A DNA stretch of 64,000 bases, from assembly GCA_024305745.1 (NCBI GenBank), contig JAHRBS010000003.1, forward strand, positions 372,001-436,000, given 5' to 3'. This DNA comes from Polyporus tsugae. Lineage: Eukaryota; Basidiomycota; Agaricomycetes; Polyporales; Polyporaceae. A program made the position numbers and the translations under genes. Numbering within the stretch: position 1 is the stretch's first letter; each line of letters starts with the position of its first letter. Shown one piece after another: positions 38,255 to 51,800 of the stretch. The notes under the pieces are model-generated. The model saw only the letters and a list, made by a program, of their open reading frames with translations. It did not search any database and was not told where the DNA came from.

Positions 38255-41059
38255 TCAAAGCTTCCGACCCACCACCTTTTTGACGCGCTTGCTGAGGGGC
38301 TCCTCTCCATTGCTCCCAGCAGCCGCCTCCGAGTCGGCGGAGTCTTCGTCTTCAGCGCGCACCCGTTTCTTAGAGTCCAACGACGTACCGCCCGTCGAAC
38401 GTGACTGACCCTGGTTGCGAATCGAGGCGAAGCTCGACGCTACGAGGCCTGAAGAGTTGGACAACTCGGACATGCCAGTGTGTCCAGAGACGAAGGTCCC
38501 CGACGTCGACATGGAGCTACCGAGGCAGTTACGGGGATCGTTCGTGCCCTGATAGACGTCCTCATGTCGCCTGGCCAGGAACTGGTCGACGTCCTTGTCG
38601 ATCCGGCCCAAGTCGCAGTCGGCGTGGGCGTCGAATAACCGCACAAGCCCCCCTTGCATGGACAAGAACCCAGTCATGACACATGGATCTGCCTCGCGGC
38701 GGGGTCCCGCGGGCGAGCGGAAGCCAAGGGCTGCCTTGACGAAGGCAGGATCGTGCGGATCAGCACAAGGGATGTCGAGCCTGAGGGTTTTGCGCCGTTT
38801 GACGTTGGTCTTGACGATCGGGGGCGGCGGCGCTGCTGGCGCACTCTTCTTATCATCGGGTCCAAACCCGTATCGGCGTTCCATCTCGGCGAGGTCGATC
38901 CGGTTGTAGGAGTCGGTGCACCGGACGATGATGTTCTGGAGAAGGTTTTCGAGGTCGGGATTGGTTTCGATGGTGAAAGGCAATTTCACGGATCGGAAAA
39001 GCGAGAGCTTGCGATCGCCGCCGACCTCGATTCCTTGGACGAGCGACACACCCTCGAACAAGGTCACGACGAGCTCGCTAAGAGAGCCAATGTCGGTGAC
39101 GTGGTATCGAAGGACGAGGTATATGTATGCGTGGACGAAGGACTCGATGTCGTCGGAGACTCTGTATGGCTTCCAAGGGTACAGCAGCGACAACGCTGAA
39201 TGGAACTGCCACATTCCCTGGACAACAGGGTGAGCGAGCAGCACTCTATATAAAGCCAATAGAAATCGTACCGTGCGATCAGGTTCAACAGGACCAGTCC
39301 CCAACTCACACTCCAAGCGGGAGAGATCCCAATCAATGAGGAACCCCTCGCGCGTGCCATCCGGTTGTATGCGAATCATAATGTTCCCTACGCTTACGTC
39401 GCGGTGGAGAGCCTTCGCCGAACTCCAAACCTTGTAATGCGCTACCAATGCCTGTCAGCATCGTGGATATTACCTGTAGACTGGCCACTGCGTACCTGCC
39501 ATGGCATCCGAGAATATCCCTGAGAGCTCTGGGAAGCTTCGGAAGTCTTCTAGGGGCACGCCGATCTCTTTGATGACGATTCGATAGTGGACAAGAACAG
39601 GCCGGTTGGCTTGCGGCAGATGCTCTTGCACACGGGTCCTTTGGGCCCAGCGTCCGCCGACATCGCCCCCGCAGATCAATGTTCCAATACCGTGGGCAGC
39701 AGTGACGCCGTGGTGGCGAAATCGCTCGTATAGGAGATGTTCAGGGCGTGTGCGTCCGGGAACGACAGCGCGCCATGAATCCTTGAGGAAGCAAACACGC
39801 CATTTCTTCTCGTCGGCGTCCGTCACGTCGTAGGCGTAGTACCCCGTTGTACATCGACCGACAAGTGCATCGGCAGCAAAGTGGGGACGCCCTACCAGGA
39901 ATCGGCGGACCGATCCGGGAAGGGGACCCGATGAGGAGGATGGTCGGGAGACAGGCGTGCTTGATGAAGGGTCAGGGCCGGTAGACGGACTGCTGGACTC
40001 TTTCGGCGGAGGAAAAGACTCGTCGGGAAACCACTCCTCCTTGGACGGCTCCCCCGGCATAACCTCGAGCTGGTAGATCGGACAGTTGTCCGCTGTCGCC
40101 TTCTGGAAGCCATCGCGGACATGCGGGGGAAGGTGTGTGTCGTCCTTCAGTGCGATGAACTTGTCCTTCAATTTGCCGGACACAAGCTCCGCAGTCGGGT
40201 CGCGTCCGAGGTCCTCAAACCGTCCGGCGTTAGCGAGCTTCGCGATCTTCCAGACGAACTGATGCATGAGAGAGTCTTTCGCGTCCCACCGGAATGGCTC
40301 TGACACGAAGGCACCAGAGCGGTCGAAGTAGAAGAGGCGGGCCATGTCGTAGCAGACGTAGACGGCGTAGGAGAAAATGCGATGCTGGCATTTCCGGACG
40401 TTGTGCATGTATTCGATGAACTGGGCAAGAGCCACCTCTCCCCTTTTGGATACCTTGGCGAACGGCGGGACAGTCCGTGTGGTGGTCTCTGGTTTGGCAC
40501 TTGACTCGCCATCGCGAGCCCCGGCGGCAGCATCGTCACGGGCTAGCAGGTCCGCAGTCGCAGTCTCGCCCTGTTCGCCACCGGCGTCCTTGTATCCCCG
40601 AGGCTTGGTCTTGAAGTAGAACGCGGCGAATTCCTCGGACGTCTTCAACTCAAACAGGATGTCGAGCTCCGGTGTCATGGTGCTGCGAGGCTCGTGGTGT
40701 TCGGACGTGAACTCGATGGCTTCGCGCGCCAGAGGGGAGTTCATGTAAATGCCGTCCGGGTCCCTCTTGCCGGACTTCGCTTTGTGGTTGGCCATGTTCA
40801 GGAAGCGAAGCACGTCGCACCCGGCTGCCTCCAGCACCGACTGGACGGCGTCGGCCTGTGTGTCAATTAGAGGTTAGACATCGACCTAGAGGCGAGGCCC
40901 GGCTCTGCCACTCACCAGTTCTGGGTACATAGCATGCTCTGACATCTCCTCACGGAGTGTTGGCTTCCTGAACTTCTTGCAGTCCTCTTCCGTAGGTCCA
41001 TCTCCAGGAACCCAGTCGATGAAGAGCTCAGCGCCGAGCAGATGGAAGCGCGGGGCCAT
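38255..41059 (-). CDS. FunK1-type protein kinase, copy 5 (subfamily A)
   Basis: Sister of copy 2. The start is placed at ATG 41059 (MAPRFHLLGAELF) because the homologous frame upstream is cut by TAA at 41093-41095. Intron about 40855-40915, then AVQSVLEAAGCDVLRFLN, YAVYVCYDMARLFYFDRSG, EPFRWDAKDSLMHQFVWK, LVGRCTTGYYAYDV, FLKDSWRAVVPGRTRPEH, TLICGGDVGG. Introns near 39440-39495 and 39215-39270 surround ALHRDVSVGN and FLIDWDLSRL. The last exon has KPYRVSDDIESF and IEVGGDRKLSLFRS and ends SKRVKKVVGRKL. About 830 aa. It shares with copy 2 the variants LRFL, GVSLxxGIxxGGD and the missing DDTGMGT box. Catalytic residues look intact; the N-terminus is probably shortened. Confidence 0.83.
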
Positions 41060-41412
41060 GTGACCGGACTCGTCGCTGAGGTGGGGCGCAAGTTATTTGC
41101 CAATCTTCTGCTGGTACGCAAAAAGATTGTAGTCGGAAGGGGTGTGGGAGACGAAGGACTGCTTTTGGTTGATCTTTTTGGCGTCCAACGACTCGGTGGT
41201 TGAAGTCGGAGAGGATGTGGTGGGGATCGGCGTCAGACGCGCGGTGACCGCTAGCAGTAACAGGTAATGAGGTTGTAACGATGGGAGATGATTTGTGGCC
41301 TGTGCTTGCCCTCGAGAGGGGATGTCAGGTATATTGGCGCCAGATATGTTGAACGAGGAAGGTTTTGTTCGTTGAGACGGTGACACACGGTCCACGGCCC
41401 AACTTGCGGCGT

Positions 41413-41470
41413 GCGGCGGAGTTGAACACAGCCTTCCAGATTAGGCATGAGACCAATCGCAATGACAAGC
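41413..41470 (+). repeat. Shared FunK1 upstream element, copy 5
   Basis: GGCGGAGTTGAACACAGCCT followed by TCCAGATTAGGCATGAGACC, a close match to 25932-25990. Confidence 0.65.
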
Positions 41471-41530
41471 GCCCACAGGCTCACCCCCCTCCCTCAGGCT
41501 TCGCGCATCCCACAGGAATATCTCCTAGTC

Positions 41531-41670
41531 AGAGAATTACAAGTTAAAGTATGGGTGGTTTAAGTGTGAGTGTGCTGAGATAGGGAAACATCCTGTGGGA
41601 GACCTATACGAGAGGATGATGCTCGAGGTAAGGCTTTGGATCCTAACATGCACAAACATCCGGCAAAGTC
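41531..41670 (+). repeat. Right direct repeat flanking FunK1 copies 4 and 5
   Basis: Matches 33540-33713 in order and orientation (AGGGAAACATCC; TAACATGCACAAACATCCGG). The two repeats bound an 8 kb block holding FunK1 copies 4 and 5 and the relic. Confidence 0.6.
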
Positions 41671-41985
41671 CACGCTTGCGAGGAGGGGACCCCGAAAGTG
41701 ACTGGGCATCCTTGTGTCTATGATATGGTATTTGACCGCAAAACACAAGACCTCTGCAGTAAGTGCTGATGTTGTAATTGTGGGAAGGCTTGATGCTCGG
41801 AAGGTAACCGGTAATCGGTAAACCACAGAAGCGAAGGCAGGTGGTGGCCGGGTGCCAGCAGTCCGTTCGAGGCCAAAAGCTTCCGCAAGCGCTCGCGAAG
41901 CACCGAGGACAGTTCTTATATCCTCGAGACCGTACTCGGGGATGTCTGACCTCCCCAGGGTCCCCACCTTATCTTTCACCTCATC

Positions 41986-44900
41986 ATGGCAGGCTGCTGC
42001 AACGATACCGCCTGCCACTCTGAGACCAGGCCCGTGGAAGAAGAGACTAACACAGTCTCTTGCGCAGACCTCACCAACGGGGACGAGAAAATCTCTGACC
42101 CGGGCTGCTGCGACGGGGGTAGCTGTTGCTGCGACGGTGAGTCTATCAGTCTCGTTTGCGATTAACCTAGCTATATGCGTGTTCCAGATACATGCATCGA
42201 CAAGCTTGCTCAGGTCGTCTGTGCCGACGATGACACTCATCTTCATGTCCGACTCGGAGAGGGCCGCCCCGGCAGTGATAGCGGTAAGTAGCGCAGCAGG
42301 CTGTTCTGCGCTTGATACTGACGTGTCCCAAGCGGTCACCGCCGATTGCACTTGTTGCGACGAGGACGGCGGCAACGACAAGCCCAAGCAGGATGAAGCC
42401 TCCGCCATGTGCCCGCAGCCTACTAAATGCGAGGACTCGGGCCTCCGCAAGCGCACCTCTCCCAAATCAGCCTCATCCACGTCCATCGTCAAGGAGGCAT
42501 GTGGCGAGCACCGCAAGATTGTCCGGAGCCGCTACAACGATACGCTAGCCGCCTTCGGATGCGTCTGCAAGGCACTCCTCGCGCGTGGCGTCAAGTCCTG
42601 CTGCACTCCTGCCACCAGCGGCAAGGCAGTCGCTCGACCTGCATCCAGCAGACACAGTGCGAGGCTCAGCATCCCTAAACGCACGTCGGTCGAGAGCTCG
42701 CGCGCACCCTCTGTCGACTCTTGCTGCGGGAAGAGCGATTGCGGCGGCCGTGCTTCGAGCGTTCGCAGGCTCACTTGTGGCGGCCGTGAGGACGCTCCGT
42801 CCGTTCGGTCGCGCTCTTGTGTTTCCATTAGCTCTGGCTGCGATGACAGCTGTTGCGAAGGAGGTTCCGACAAGGACGATGATGCCGCTATCGACATGGC
42901 CGAACGGGGCGCCGGAACGTACAACGAGCATGTTGTGCTTGCCATCAAGGGCATGACGTGCACCGGATGCGAGAACAAGCTCATGCGCACGCTTCGCAAC
43001 ATCCCCGCCGTCGGCAATGCCAAGGCTAGCCTCGTCCTGTGTCGTGCCGAGTTCGACTTCGACAACGGCGCTACCGACCTTACATCCCTTGTCCAGCTCA
43101 TCGAGAACCGCTCAGGCTTCACCGCGGAGGTCCAGGTCGTCAGAGAGGGGTCTACTCGTGGTCTCCTACTCACTGTCCCCGGCCGTCTTCTCCAGGAGCA
43201 GTTCATCGATGCAGAGCGCCCGGATGGTGTCAAAGACGTCGTGCGCGAGGGCAAGGATACAGTCGTCGTTGCTTATGACCCCAACGTCATCGGCGCACGG
43301 GACATCCTGAAGGCCTACGAGACGTTTTCGCCTGTCCTGGCACCCGAGCCCCCGGATCCGGCTGTCTTGGCTGGCGTGAAGCACATCCGCTCTCTGTCTG
43401 CCCGCACTGCGCTCTCGGCCGCGCTCACTATCCCGGTCCTCGTCATGGCTTGGGCACCGCTCCCTCCCCGTCCTCACGCATATTCCATCGCCTCGCTGAT
43501 TCTCGCCACGATCGTCCAGACTGTGATCACCGGGCCCTTCTATCTCGCCTCCTTCAAGAGTCTGGTGTTCTCCCGGCTCGTCGAAACTGACCTGCTCATC
43601 GTCCTCAGCACCACCGCGGCTTACGTCTACTCCGTCGTCGCGTTCGCCTTCGAGACGGTCGGGCGCCCGCTCGCGACGGGCCAGTTCTTCGAGACGAGCA
43701 CGCTGCTCGTCACGTTAATCATGGTCGGGCGCGTCATCAGCGCGGTCGCCCGGCAGCGCGCAATCGAGGCCATCTCCATCCGGTCGCTCCAGGAGAAGAC
43801 GGCGCGCGTGGTCTTCCCCGACAGGCACGAGGAGGTGCTCGACGCCCGCCTTCTGCACCTCGGCGACGCGTTCGCGGTCCTGCCCGACTCCGCGATCATC
43901 ACAGACGGTGAGGTCATGTCTGGTACGAGCACAGTCGACGAGTCGATGATGACGGGCGAGTCGCGTCCCGTCGAGAAGGGCCCGGGCGACGCGGTCGTCG
44001 CCGGCACGCTGAACGAGCCCAGCACGCTCGTCATCAAAGTGACACGCATTCCTGGGGACAACACGATCAGCGAGATCGCGGGGATGGTCGAGGACGCACG
44101 CTTCTCGCGCGCGCGCATCCAGGACACGGCCGACTGGGTCTGCGGCTGGTTCGTCCCCGTGGTCCTTGCGCTCGCCATCATTACGTTCGCGGTCTGGATG
44201 GGCATCGGGGTTGGCGTGCGCCACCAGTCTGCAGGGGAGGCAGTCGTGGTCGCGCTGACGTACGCGATTTCTGTCCTCGCGATCTCGTGCCCGTGTGCGA
44301 TTGGCCTTGCTGTCCCGATGGTGATCCTGATTGCGGGAGGCGTTGGTGCAAAACTGGGTCTGGTCTTCAAGGCTGCAACTACGATTGAGCAGGCGCGCAA
44401 CGTCACTCACGTCGTCCTCGACAAGACGGGGACCGTCACCCTAGGCAAGCTGTGCGTCGTGCGCCGCTTCGTGGAGGCCGACGTCGGTTTCGACCCGTCG
44501 GCGGTCGTCGCGGAGCTCGTGGCAAGCAGCAGGCACCCGGTCGCCCGCGCAGTCGCAGCTGACCTCAAGACACCACCGTCGGGGGAGCCGACTATTGAGG
44601 AGATTGAGATGGTTGTAGGCAAGGGCGTCCAAGGGAGCTACCGCGGGAAGCTGCTCCGCGGCGGAAGCGCACAGTGGGTGGGGATGCAGTCCCACCCCGC
44701 CATCCAGCCGATGCTCACCCAAGGGCTCACGACGTTCTGCGTCATCCACGGCATGCGCCTCGTCGCCGCCTTCGGTCTCTCCGACACCCTCCGCCCTGAG
44801 GCACGGCCCGTGATCCAGGCCCTCGCCGCGCGCAACATCCGTGTCTCGCTCCTCAGCGGGGACCACCCCGCCGCGGTCTCGTCCGTCTCCGCCGCCCTGG

Positions 44901-45349
44901 GCATCCCGCCCGAGCGCGTTCGCGCGAGCTGCCTCCCGGCGGACAAGCAGGCGTACGTCAAGGAGCTCACCACCAAGGGCGAGACCGTGCTCTTCTGTGG
45001 GGACGGCACCAACGACGCCGTTGCACTCGCCCAGGCTGCGATCGGCGTGCACCTCCACACCGGGGACGGCGCGGGCGTCGCTGCGTCCGCGGCGGCAGAC
45101 GTCGTGCTCACGCACCCGTCTCTGGCGGGGCTCCTGACGCTGCTCGCGCTGTCGGACGCTGTCGCGCGGCGGATCGCGGCGAACTTCGTGTGGTCGGCCG
45201 TGTACAACTTCTTCGCGATCTTGCTGGCGGCGGGGGCGTTCGTCCGCGTGCGCGTCCCGCCTGCGTACGCCGGCTTGGGGGAGGTCGTCAGTGTGCTCCC
45301 GGTCGTGCTCGTTGCGCTGCAGCTGATGTGGTTCAAGACTTCTGTTTGA
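41986..45349 (+). CDS. Heavy-metal P1B-type ATPase, PCA1-like, Cys-rich N-terminus
   Basis: ATP-driven exporter of soft metal ions (Cu, Cd or similar), 1,087 aa in three exons. The start is ATG 41986 (MAGCCNDTACHS); GT-AG introns are 42137-42187 and 42284-42332. The first 300 residues are Cys-rich with several CC pairs (GCCDGGSCCCD, CTCCDED, SCCGKSDCGG, DSCCEG). One heavy-metal domain follows with GMTCTGCENKL. The core has the metal-gate SCPCAIG, actuator MTGES, phosphorylation motif DKTGTVTLG, the P1B-specific SRHPVARA, and the hinge GDGTNDAVAL. Eight membrane segments are expected. The single HMA domain and CC-rich leader resemble yeast Pca1 rather than Golgi Ccc2. In Pca1 that leader controls Cd-dependent stability, so similar control here is inference. 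It is transcribed away from FunK1 copy 5. No lesion was seen. Confidence 0.93.
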
Positions 45350-45835
45350 CGGGTCCGAATGCGACCTGCGATGCCGGTTACCTCTCAAATATAAGATGTG
45401 AATGACTCCAAAGTTATGAATGATGTGACCCCCGGTTGCTTTGTATTTTTGCTACGCTGATATGCATGTATGTACCAATTGATATAGTACCTGCTCTAAC
45501 ACTCCACGTCTTTCCGACCAGCACCACTGACGTGCGATAGTCGAGGTAATGCCCTTCATGGAGGAAGAATTCGAAGTTTCACCGTGTTTTACCTCGCAAT
45601 CTACAAGATCAGGTCAAATCTCGACTGCTTCATCGCTCTCGGGAATGGTGGAGAGATACAGTACTGGTGAATATACAAAGATCCAGAGCTATCCGGGAAA
45701 GTATCGATATCGAGAGCACATTAGAATCAGCGGTAGCGCAGGGACGATACTGGTAAATAAACAACAGAGCTAGGTGTACGACAGAGCAATCCACAATGCC
45801 CCTTCCCCTCTCCGTCTAGGTTTCCTTCGTCGACC
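45350..45835. other. Convergent 3' ends of the metal ATPase and VPS10
   Basis: AT-richer than its flanks; no gene seen. Confidence 0.5.
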
Positions 45836-48800
45836 TCACAACTCCTCATCCTCGAACCGCAGGATCTGCGCGTCCTCGTCGACGGGCACATTCCGGTACC
45901 CTCTACGGCCCTGCAGTTGGGTCGCGATTCCATCCACTCTTTCCGCGACCCACTCGTACGCGATGCCTGCAAGGCCGATGAGGAACCACGGCACGCTCGC
46001 AAGCGTGTCGAGCACGCCAGAGCCGCTCGAGTACCGTAGTCCGCTGTCGCCTCCTGGTAGTCGGATTGCTCTGCGTTACGCAGGTGATTAACATACGTCG
46101 AAACACACGTGAATACGCGGACGTACCCTCTGCCGTAGCCGCCCTTCTTGAGGTAGTAGTATCCCATGAGGCCAGCGAAGGACACGGGGATGAACAGCAT
46201 CATCATCCAGAAGAATGCGCTGTGTCCGCCGACGCCTGGACATATGTGCTCCACGCCATGGTCGACACGCTTGCCTCCCACGCAAGTCGAGTACGGGATC
46301 TTGCGGTAGGCCGTCAAGTCGTACCACTTCTCATAGAGACGACATTGGGCGTTGGGGTCTGGATCTCGAGGCGACAGGCCTGGCAGCAAAACACACTCTC
46401 CAGCGTCGGTCCTCACGTAGTTGAACTCACTAGACCACATCGTCAGTCGTCAGTAACTAAAACATATGCGGGGCAACTCACCACTCGAAGTCCGCCGCCT
46501 TACACTCGCAGTTCTTCACAATCTTCGTGGCCTTCTTCTTGGTGTCGCCAACCACGCAGTTGGCATCGCGTTTACGGCGGTGGAAAAGCGTCTACAAGAC
46601 ATCGTCAGCGAACTGACCAGCATGCGGACTACTGCGCAGAACCCACCTGGCGACCGAATAGACATGGCTGGTCGCGGTTCTCAGCTGGACTCCACAGCTC
46701 GAAGTCGTCCTCATTAGGATCCTCGGTGTCGATCCGGCACTTCTTCCGCGTCAGTGAAGAGAAGTCGATATGGACGGCGACAGCGGCGTTCCTCGCACGA
46801 GGATAGTAGCCCATCAGAATGAATCTCCTGCTCGTGTCCGACGGAACAGTGACGATGGCCTTGACACGCATCGCCTCGTCCGTGAACTTGTATTCCCGCC
46901 ATCGGATGCCCTCGTTCGTGCTGAACATAATCTTATCGGTGGGCCCCTCGTCGTTCGCCATGACGAGAATTGAACCTGAATCGCCGAACTCCCAGAGATG
47001 CGCGTCTTTGTGGACCTCTTGCCAGGTGAAACCAGCGTCGCGGCTCAAGAATGTGCCACTCTGGTCGTAGGGATCGAGAGACTCGCCAACGTTACCGACG
47101 GCCATGAGCATGCCGGGCACTGAAGGTGTACTGTATGTTGCCCGCACGTCGTAGCGCTCCGTATACCCATGAATGTGGAGAGCACATGACTACCGGTGAG
47201 CGGGGTGAGCGCCATACCATTAGAAGCAAACGAGGCGAAACAACTCACTGTGGCATCACAATCGTAACGATTTCCTTGAGAGTCAGTTGACGGCGGAACA
47301 AGAGGACGCCAGGTGCCACCTGCGATAGAATTCTCAGCGTGATGCTCAGCTCTGAGTTTCAGAAGTAACTCACCATCGTTATGCGTGATCCGGCTCTGCA
47401 ACAGTTTGCGACCGGTCAATGGAGCCTCGTAAGGGTTAGACACGACGTTGATGAGCGCAATACCGTCAAGCCCGATCATCTTCTCGAAGTCGACGAACCC
47501 CGCGTCATTGCGGTTGACCCTGTCCGCGGAAAGACCAAAGTAGGTACCGTTTGAGTTCGACTTGAGAATGTTGCCCCAGAATGGCGCAGGAGGTTCAGAT
47601 GTCGTGACATGTAAGAAGACAGATTCTGTGCTGGATTCGAGGATTGTGTACGCCTGAACGAAGTGTGTTATAAAGAGATGCACACGAAGACTGGACCGTT
47701 TGGCTTACATGCTGGTCAGGACGCATCGTGGGAGGGAACTCGCCTGACGCGAACTTGCGTCCATCGAGAGAAACCTGGATATCCAGCGACTGCTTCTGTG
47801 CTTGGTACTGCGAAGCACGATCAGTCTCCCATCAAGAGCCCTGCCAATAAACAACCTACCTCCGCAACAATAAGGTACTCCGAGAACTTCGCGAACCCAA
47901 CCACATGGTCGAACAGCTTGGTCTTCTGGTTATAGAAGTCCGTACCACTGATCAGCTCGAGCGGGTTCTCCAACCCAAAGGAGCGCTGGTTGCCCTGCTT
48001 GTTCTTATACGACTCGCAGATGATCTGGTTCGGGTCGACGAGCAGCTGAGCATCGCGCGCCCACGCGCAGTTGCGCACGTACTTGTCGACATCGTGCCAC
48101 TTGCGCCCGTTGTCGAGCGAATAGAAGGAGGCGACATGGCAGTTCTCCTGGAAGCCGGTGCAGGCCTCGTTGCCTGTCCAGATGAGGAAGTCGGACTTGT
48201 CTGGGTGGAAGCGCAACACAGGCAGGCCGAACGTGTTCGCGGTGTTCTTGGTCTCCATTGAAACCCAGGTCTTGCCGGTGTCCGTCGTGTAAAAGTATTT
48301 GTTTGTGTTCGTGATGAGATAGGCGCGGTCCGACGAGAATGTATGGTGGTAGAAGGCAACGAAATTTTCTTCTGGATGGATGCGATTCCACGTGTAGCCC
48401 TCGTTGGGCGACTGCCAGATGCTGTTGTCCGACAGCCTGACCAAAATAACGGTCGAGTCGCGGAAGTACGAGTACTGGACGATCGGAGTCGGGAACTCGA
48501 ACTAATAGCTTATGTGAGTAGAGCGATGCGAAGTGTCAAGATTTTTACCCACTGTCTGGTGAATGATCTGGCCTTCCGCTGGTTGGGCTAGATGATCGCC
48601 GTGAATGACAGAACTAGCACATACTCTGCCAGAACACACATACCGTCCTTGCAAGGTTTAGATCTAGGTTCGTCCTTCTTCTTGCCGCCTTCACAGGTAT
48701 TGCCAGGAATCTTCCGGTATCCTGATGATCCCATGTACGTCTCGTGGGGCTCCAGGCACACATTTGCAGGGATAGGTTCCGGACCCGCGGGAACACACTC

Positions 48801-51800
48801 TGAGCCGTCCTTGACGAAGTTGTAATCACTGCAAGACATGTTCAAACGGACGAATTGACTAGAACGGCGATTTTCTACTTACCACTCGTAATCCTCATCC
48901 GTGCAGGCGCATGCTTTCTCTACGGGGACAGGATCGTGGAACTTCTCACCGACATAGCAGTCGGCATCTGGCCTGCGGCGTGTGTACGATTGCTGTATGC
49001 GAATGAGCAAGATACCCACTGACCTACCGTTTGACACATACCTTGTGGCCCATGAGACATTCGTGGGTAGCCGAACGCGCAATCCACTCCTCGAAGTCAC
49101 TGTTACCGCATTTCTGCCTGTTGAGCGTTGCAAAGTCCAAGAAGATGGCTGCATAGCGGCCCTGTCCTTCCACTTGATCCTTCCTCGCGATCTGACCAAT
49201 GAGGAGGAACTTCTGGGATGTCGAGTCTCCAACAGTAGTTAGGATGCGCGCGCGGAGGCGGATGCCGTAGCTGTAGTCCTTCCTGTATGCCATATGTAAG
49301 AAGGCTGGTTAGCCGCATGACCCTCGAAGCTTCGCTCGCTCAACATACCAAGTCTTGCCGAAGTCGGTCGAGTAACGGATTGAGTCGACACCGTCTTCAT
49401 CGTTGACGACGACAAGCAAGCTCCCCTGATCACCAAACTCGTACTTGTGTGCGTCCCTCCGGATCATCTTCCACGAAATGCCACCGTCCGTGCTCAGGAA
49501 GGTGTCGCACTCCTCGTATGGCTTCAGATGCTCGCCGATAGACCCGACACCCATCACAAACCCAGGCGCGGGCGACGAGAAGATACGGCCGAAGTTGTGT
49601 GGGAGTGTCACGGAGTGCAGATGCAACGAGCAGCTCTCGTCGTCTGCACTGCAATCAATTCGACGTCCGTCGCTATCCTCCCGCGGAGGCCGCAGGCGTG
49701 ACCAACTACGACCTAAAGTGAGTACAGTCAGCATCGCGATCGCATGTCCCTCCGCCATCCAACACCCACCATCGTCGAACGTGATGCGCGTTTGCAACTG
49801 CTTGCCAGATTGGCGCCCCTCTACATCTTGCGGATTCCTCACGACGTTCGCGAGGCCAACGCCCTCCACCCCGTATATCGTCTCGAAGTCGACGTATCCC
49901 ATCTCGTTCCGGTTCGTGTTCTTCAGACTCTCGACGAAGAACGTCCCATTCGAGTTGCTCACGAACAATGTTCCGATTGCGCTCTTGTCGTGCGTCAAGA
50001 CGTCCACCGCGAGCGAGTGCGTCGTCGACTCCACGATCGTGTACGCGTTCTCGCGGAGGCGCGCGTCCGACGAGTGCGGGAACCGCGCCTTCGCCCACGT
50101 CTTCGTGTCCACTGTCACGTAGAGGAGCATGTCGCCGTTCGCGCCCTCCGAATAGTCCTTCATCGCCACAACCGCGAACTTTGACACGATCGCGAACGCG
50201 ACGATCCCCCGCGCGTTCTTGCCTACACCGAGATCCTCCACCCTCTCATCCGTCTCGAAGAAGTCCGTTGAGGAGTAAAGGCGGCTAGAAGGCAGCCGGT
50301 GACTTCCTTCGTTACTCGACGCCTCAAAGCCGACACAGTAGATCAGATCGTCATGCGCATCGTGCTTGAAATCTTTGCTACTGTGCGCAAACTGGCAGCG
50401 AGACGAGTCGAGGAAGAGCAGACGTGGGTCGCTGCTGAATGCGTCTGTCGTGTAATACGTCTAAAACATGACAGTCAATATCGAACACGAGTGCAATTGG
50501 GTGAAGGAAAGTCGCGTGACAAGCGCGTAGGAAAAACAGTATCATGACTGTACCTTCATCCGATCCCCTCCCTGAGTGTTAAGGTCACGGACCACAAATG
50601 GCATACAAATAATACCCAAACATAGACGCGCGATGGGAAGAATCGTCTGGTAAACATGCGCCTTCACACCGCGCAGCGAACGACCAAATCGACTAGCCGA
50701 TGGTCCAACGCCACCACGACGGCGCCGCGCGCGATCTTCCAATTGACCACCTTGACACCCGCTGTCAGGTTTAGTTGGAGTTTCGTCTAACGTCCGCACA
50801 TATAAAATAACCAACAGCAATGCCAGCTTACGCGTTGCAAGCATGAGTGAAATGCACAGGCAGGATGATGAGTTCCTGTCGTTCCTGCGATCTCAAGGCG
50901 GGGTGCATACTAACAGTTCGACTTTTGGACTGTTAGAATGCCAGCGCACAAGGACCGTTGATATTTGAATCGCAAAGTCGCCTGAAGTAGGGGAACCTTC
51001 CGGCCTAGACGCGCAATTGCGATGCCAGGCGGGTTCCCCATCATGACCGCAATGTTGCCCGCGGCCACATATGCCAAACAGCCTGGCGACGCAACAATAC
51101 GAACTGGCAGATTGCAGCCCACACGAACACGCAGAAGGATACGCCGATGATAGGGAGGGGTGTTTGGACCAAGAATACGGAGGGCGGAAGCAATGCGAGG
51201 AGACCCGAGTCGAGTGCAAACATACCTCATCGTGACACGAGTCTCCCCAACCGCCATTGTTCTCGCACTCGGTCCCTTGGTAGAGAATGTAGCCCCACTT
51301 TGCGGGGTCGGAATGGAACGAGAGCGGCCTCCCAATTAACGCGGGGTTGAGAGGCATGTCGAAGTGTTGCCATGACTTGCCGCGGTCCAGTGTCCGGTAG
51401 TGGGTCTTCCCCTTCGTCATGATAAACGCCTTCGCACACAACGTGTCCAAGTCAGCGACCGCCACATTCTTGGCGTGCACAGGCAGACGCACCACCTTGT
51501 TGTCGAACGGATGGTCGATGACCATCGCCGCCTTCCCCTCTGGCACACCGTCCACGACGCCCCATGTCTTCCCTTCATCCGGGGAAGTGTAGACGGTGCC
51601 TTTGGCGACGTCGTGGTAGATAACGTTCTAAGCGAGCCCGAAGGCACCGTCAGGGCTCGGAACGAAACGCGTCATGCCCGACCACGCGATGCACTCACGG
51701 TGGTGTCCTCGAAGAAGAAGAGTCTTGCTGGGAGGTTGTCGAAATGTTGGATAGAGTGCTGAGGCTGACCAGCAACAAGCAGTAGCCAGGAGGCTACGCT

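Larger units (their letters stand above)
41060..41985. other. Divergent region between FunK1 copy 5 and the metal ATPase
   Basis: Contains a broken 5' coding extension of copy 5 (about 41093-41395), the shared element at 41413-41470, the right direct repeat, and the ATPase promoter. No further gene was seen. Confidence 0.5.

Noticed and set aside
43627..45388. Long minus-strand frames across the metal ATPase
   Set aside because: Antisense shadows of a GC-rich, strongly codon-biased gene.
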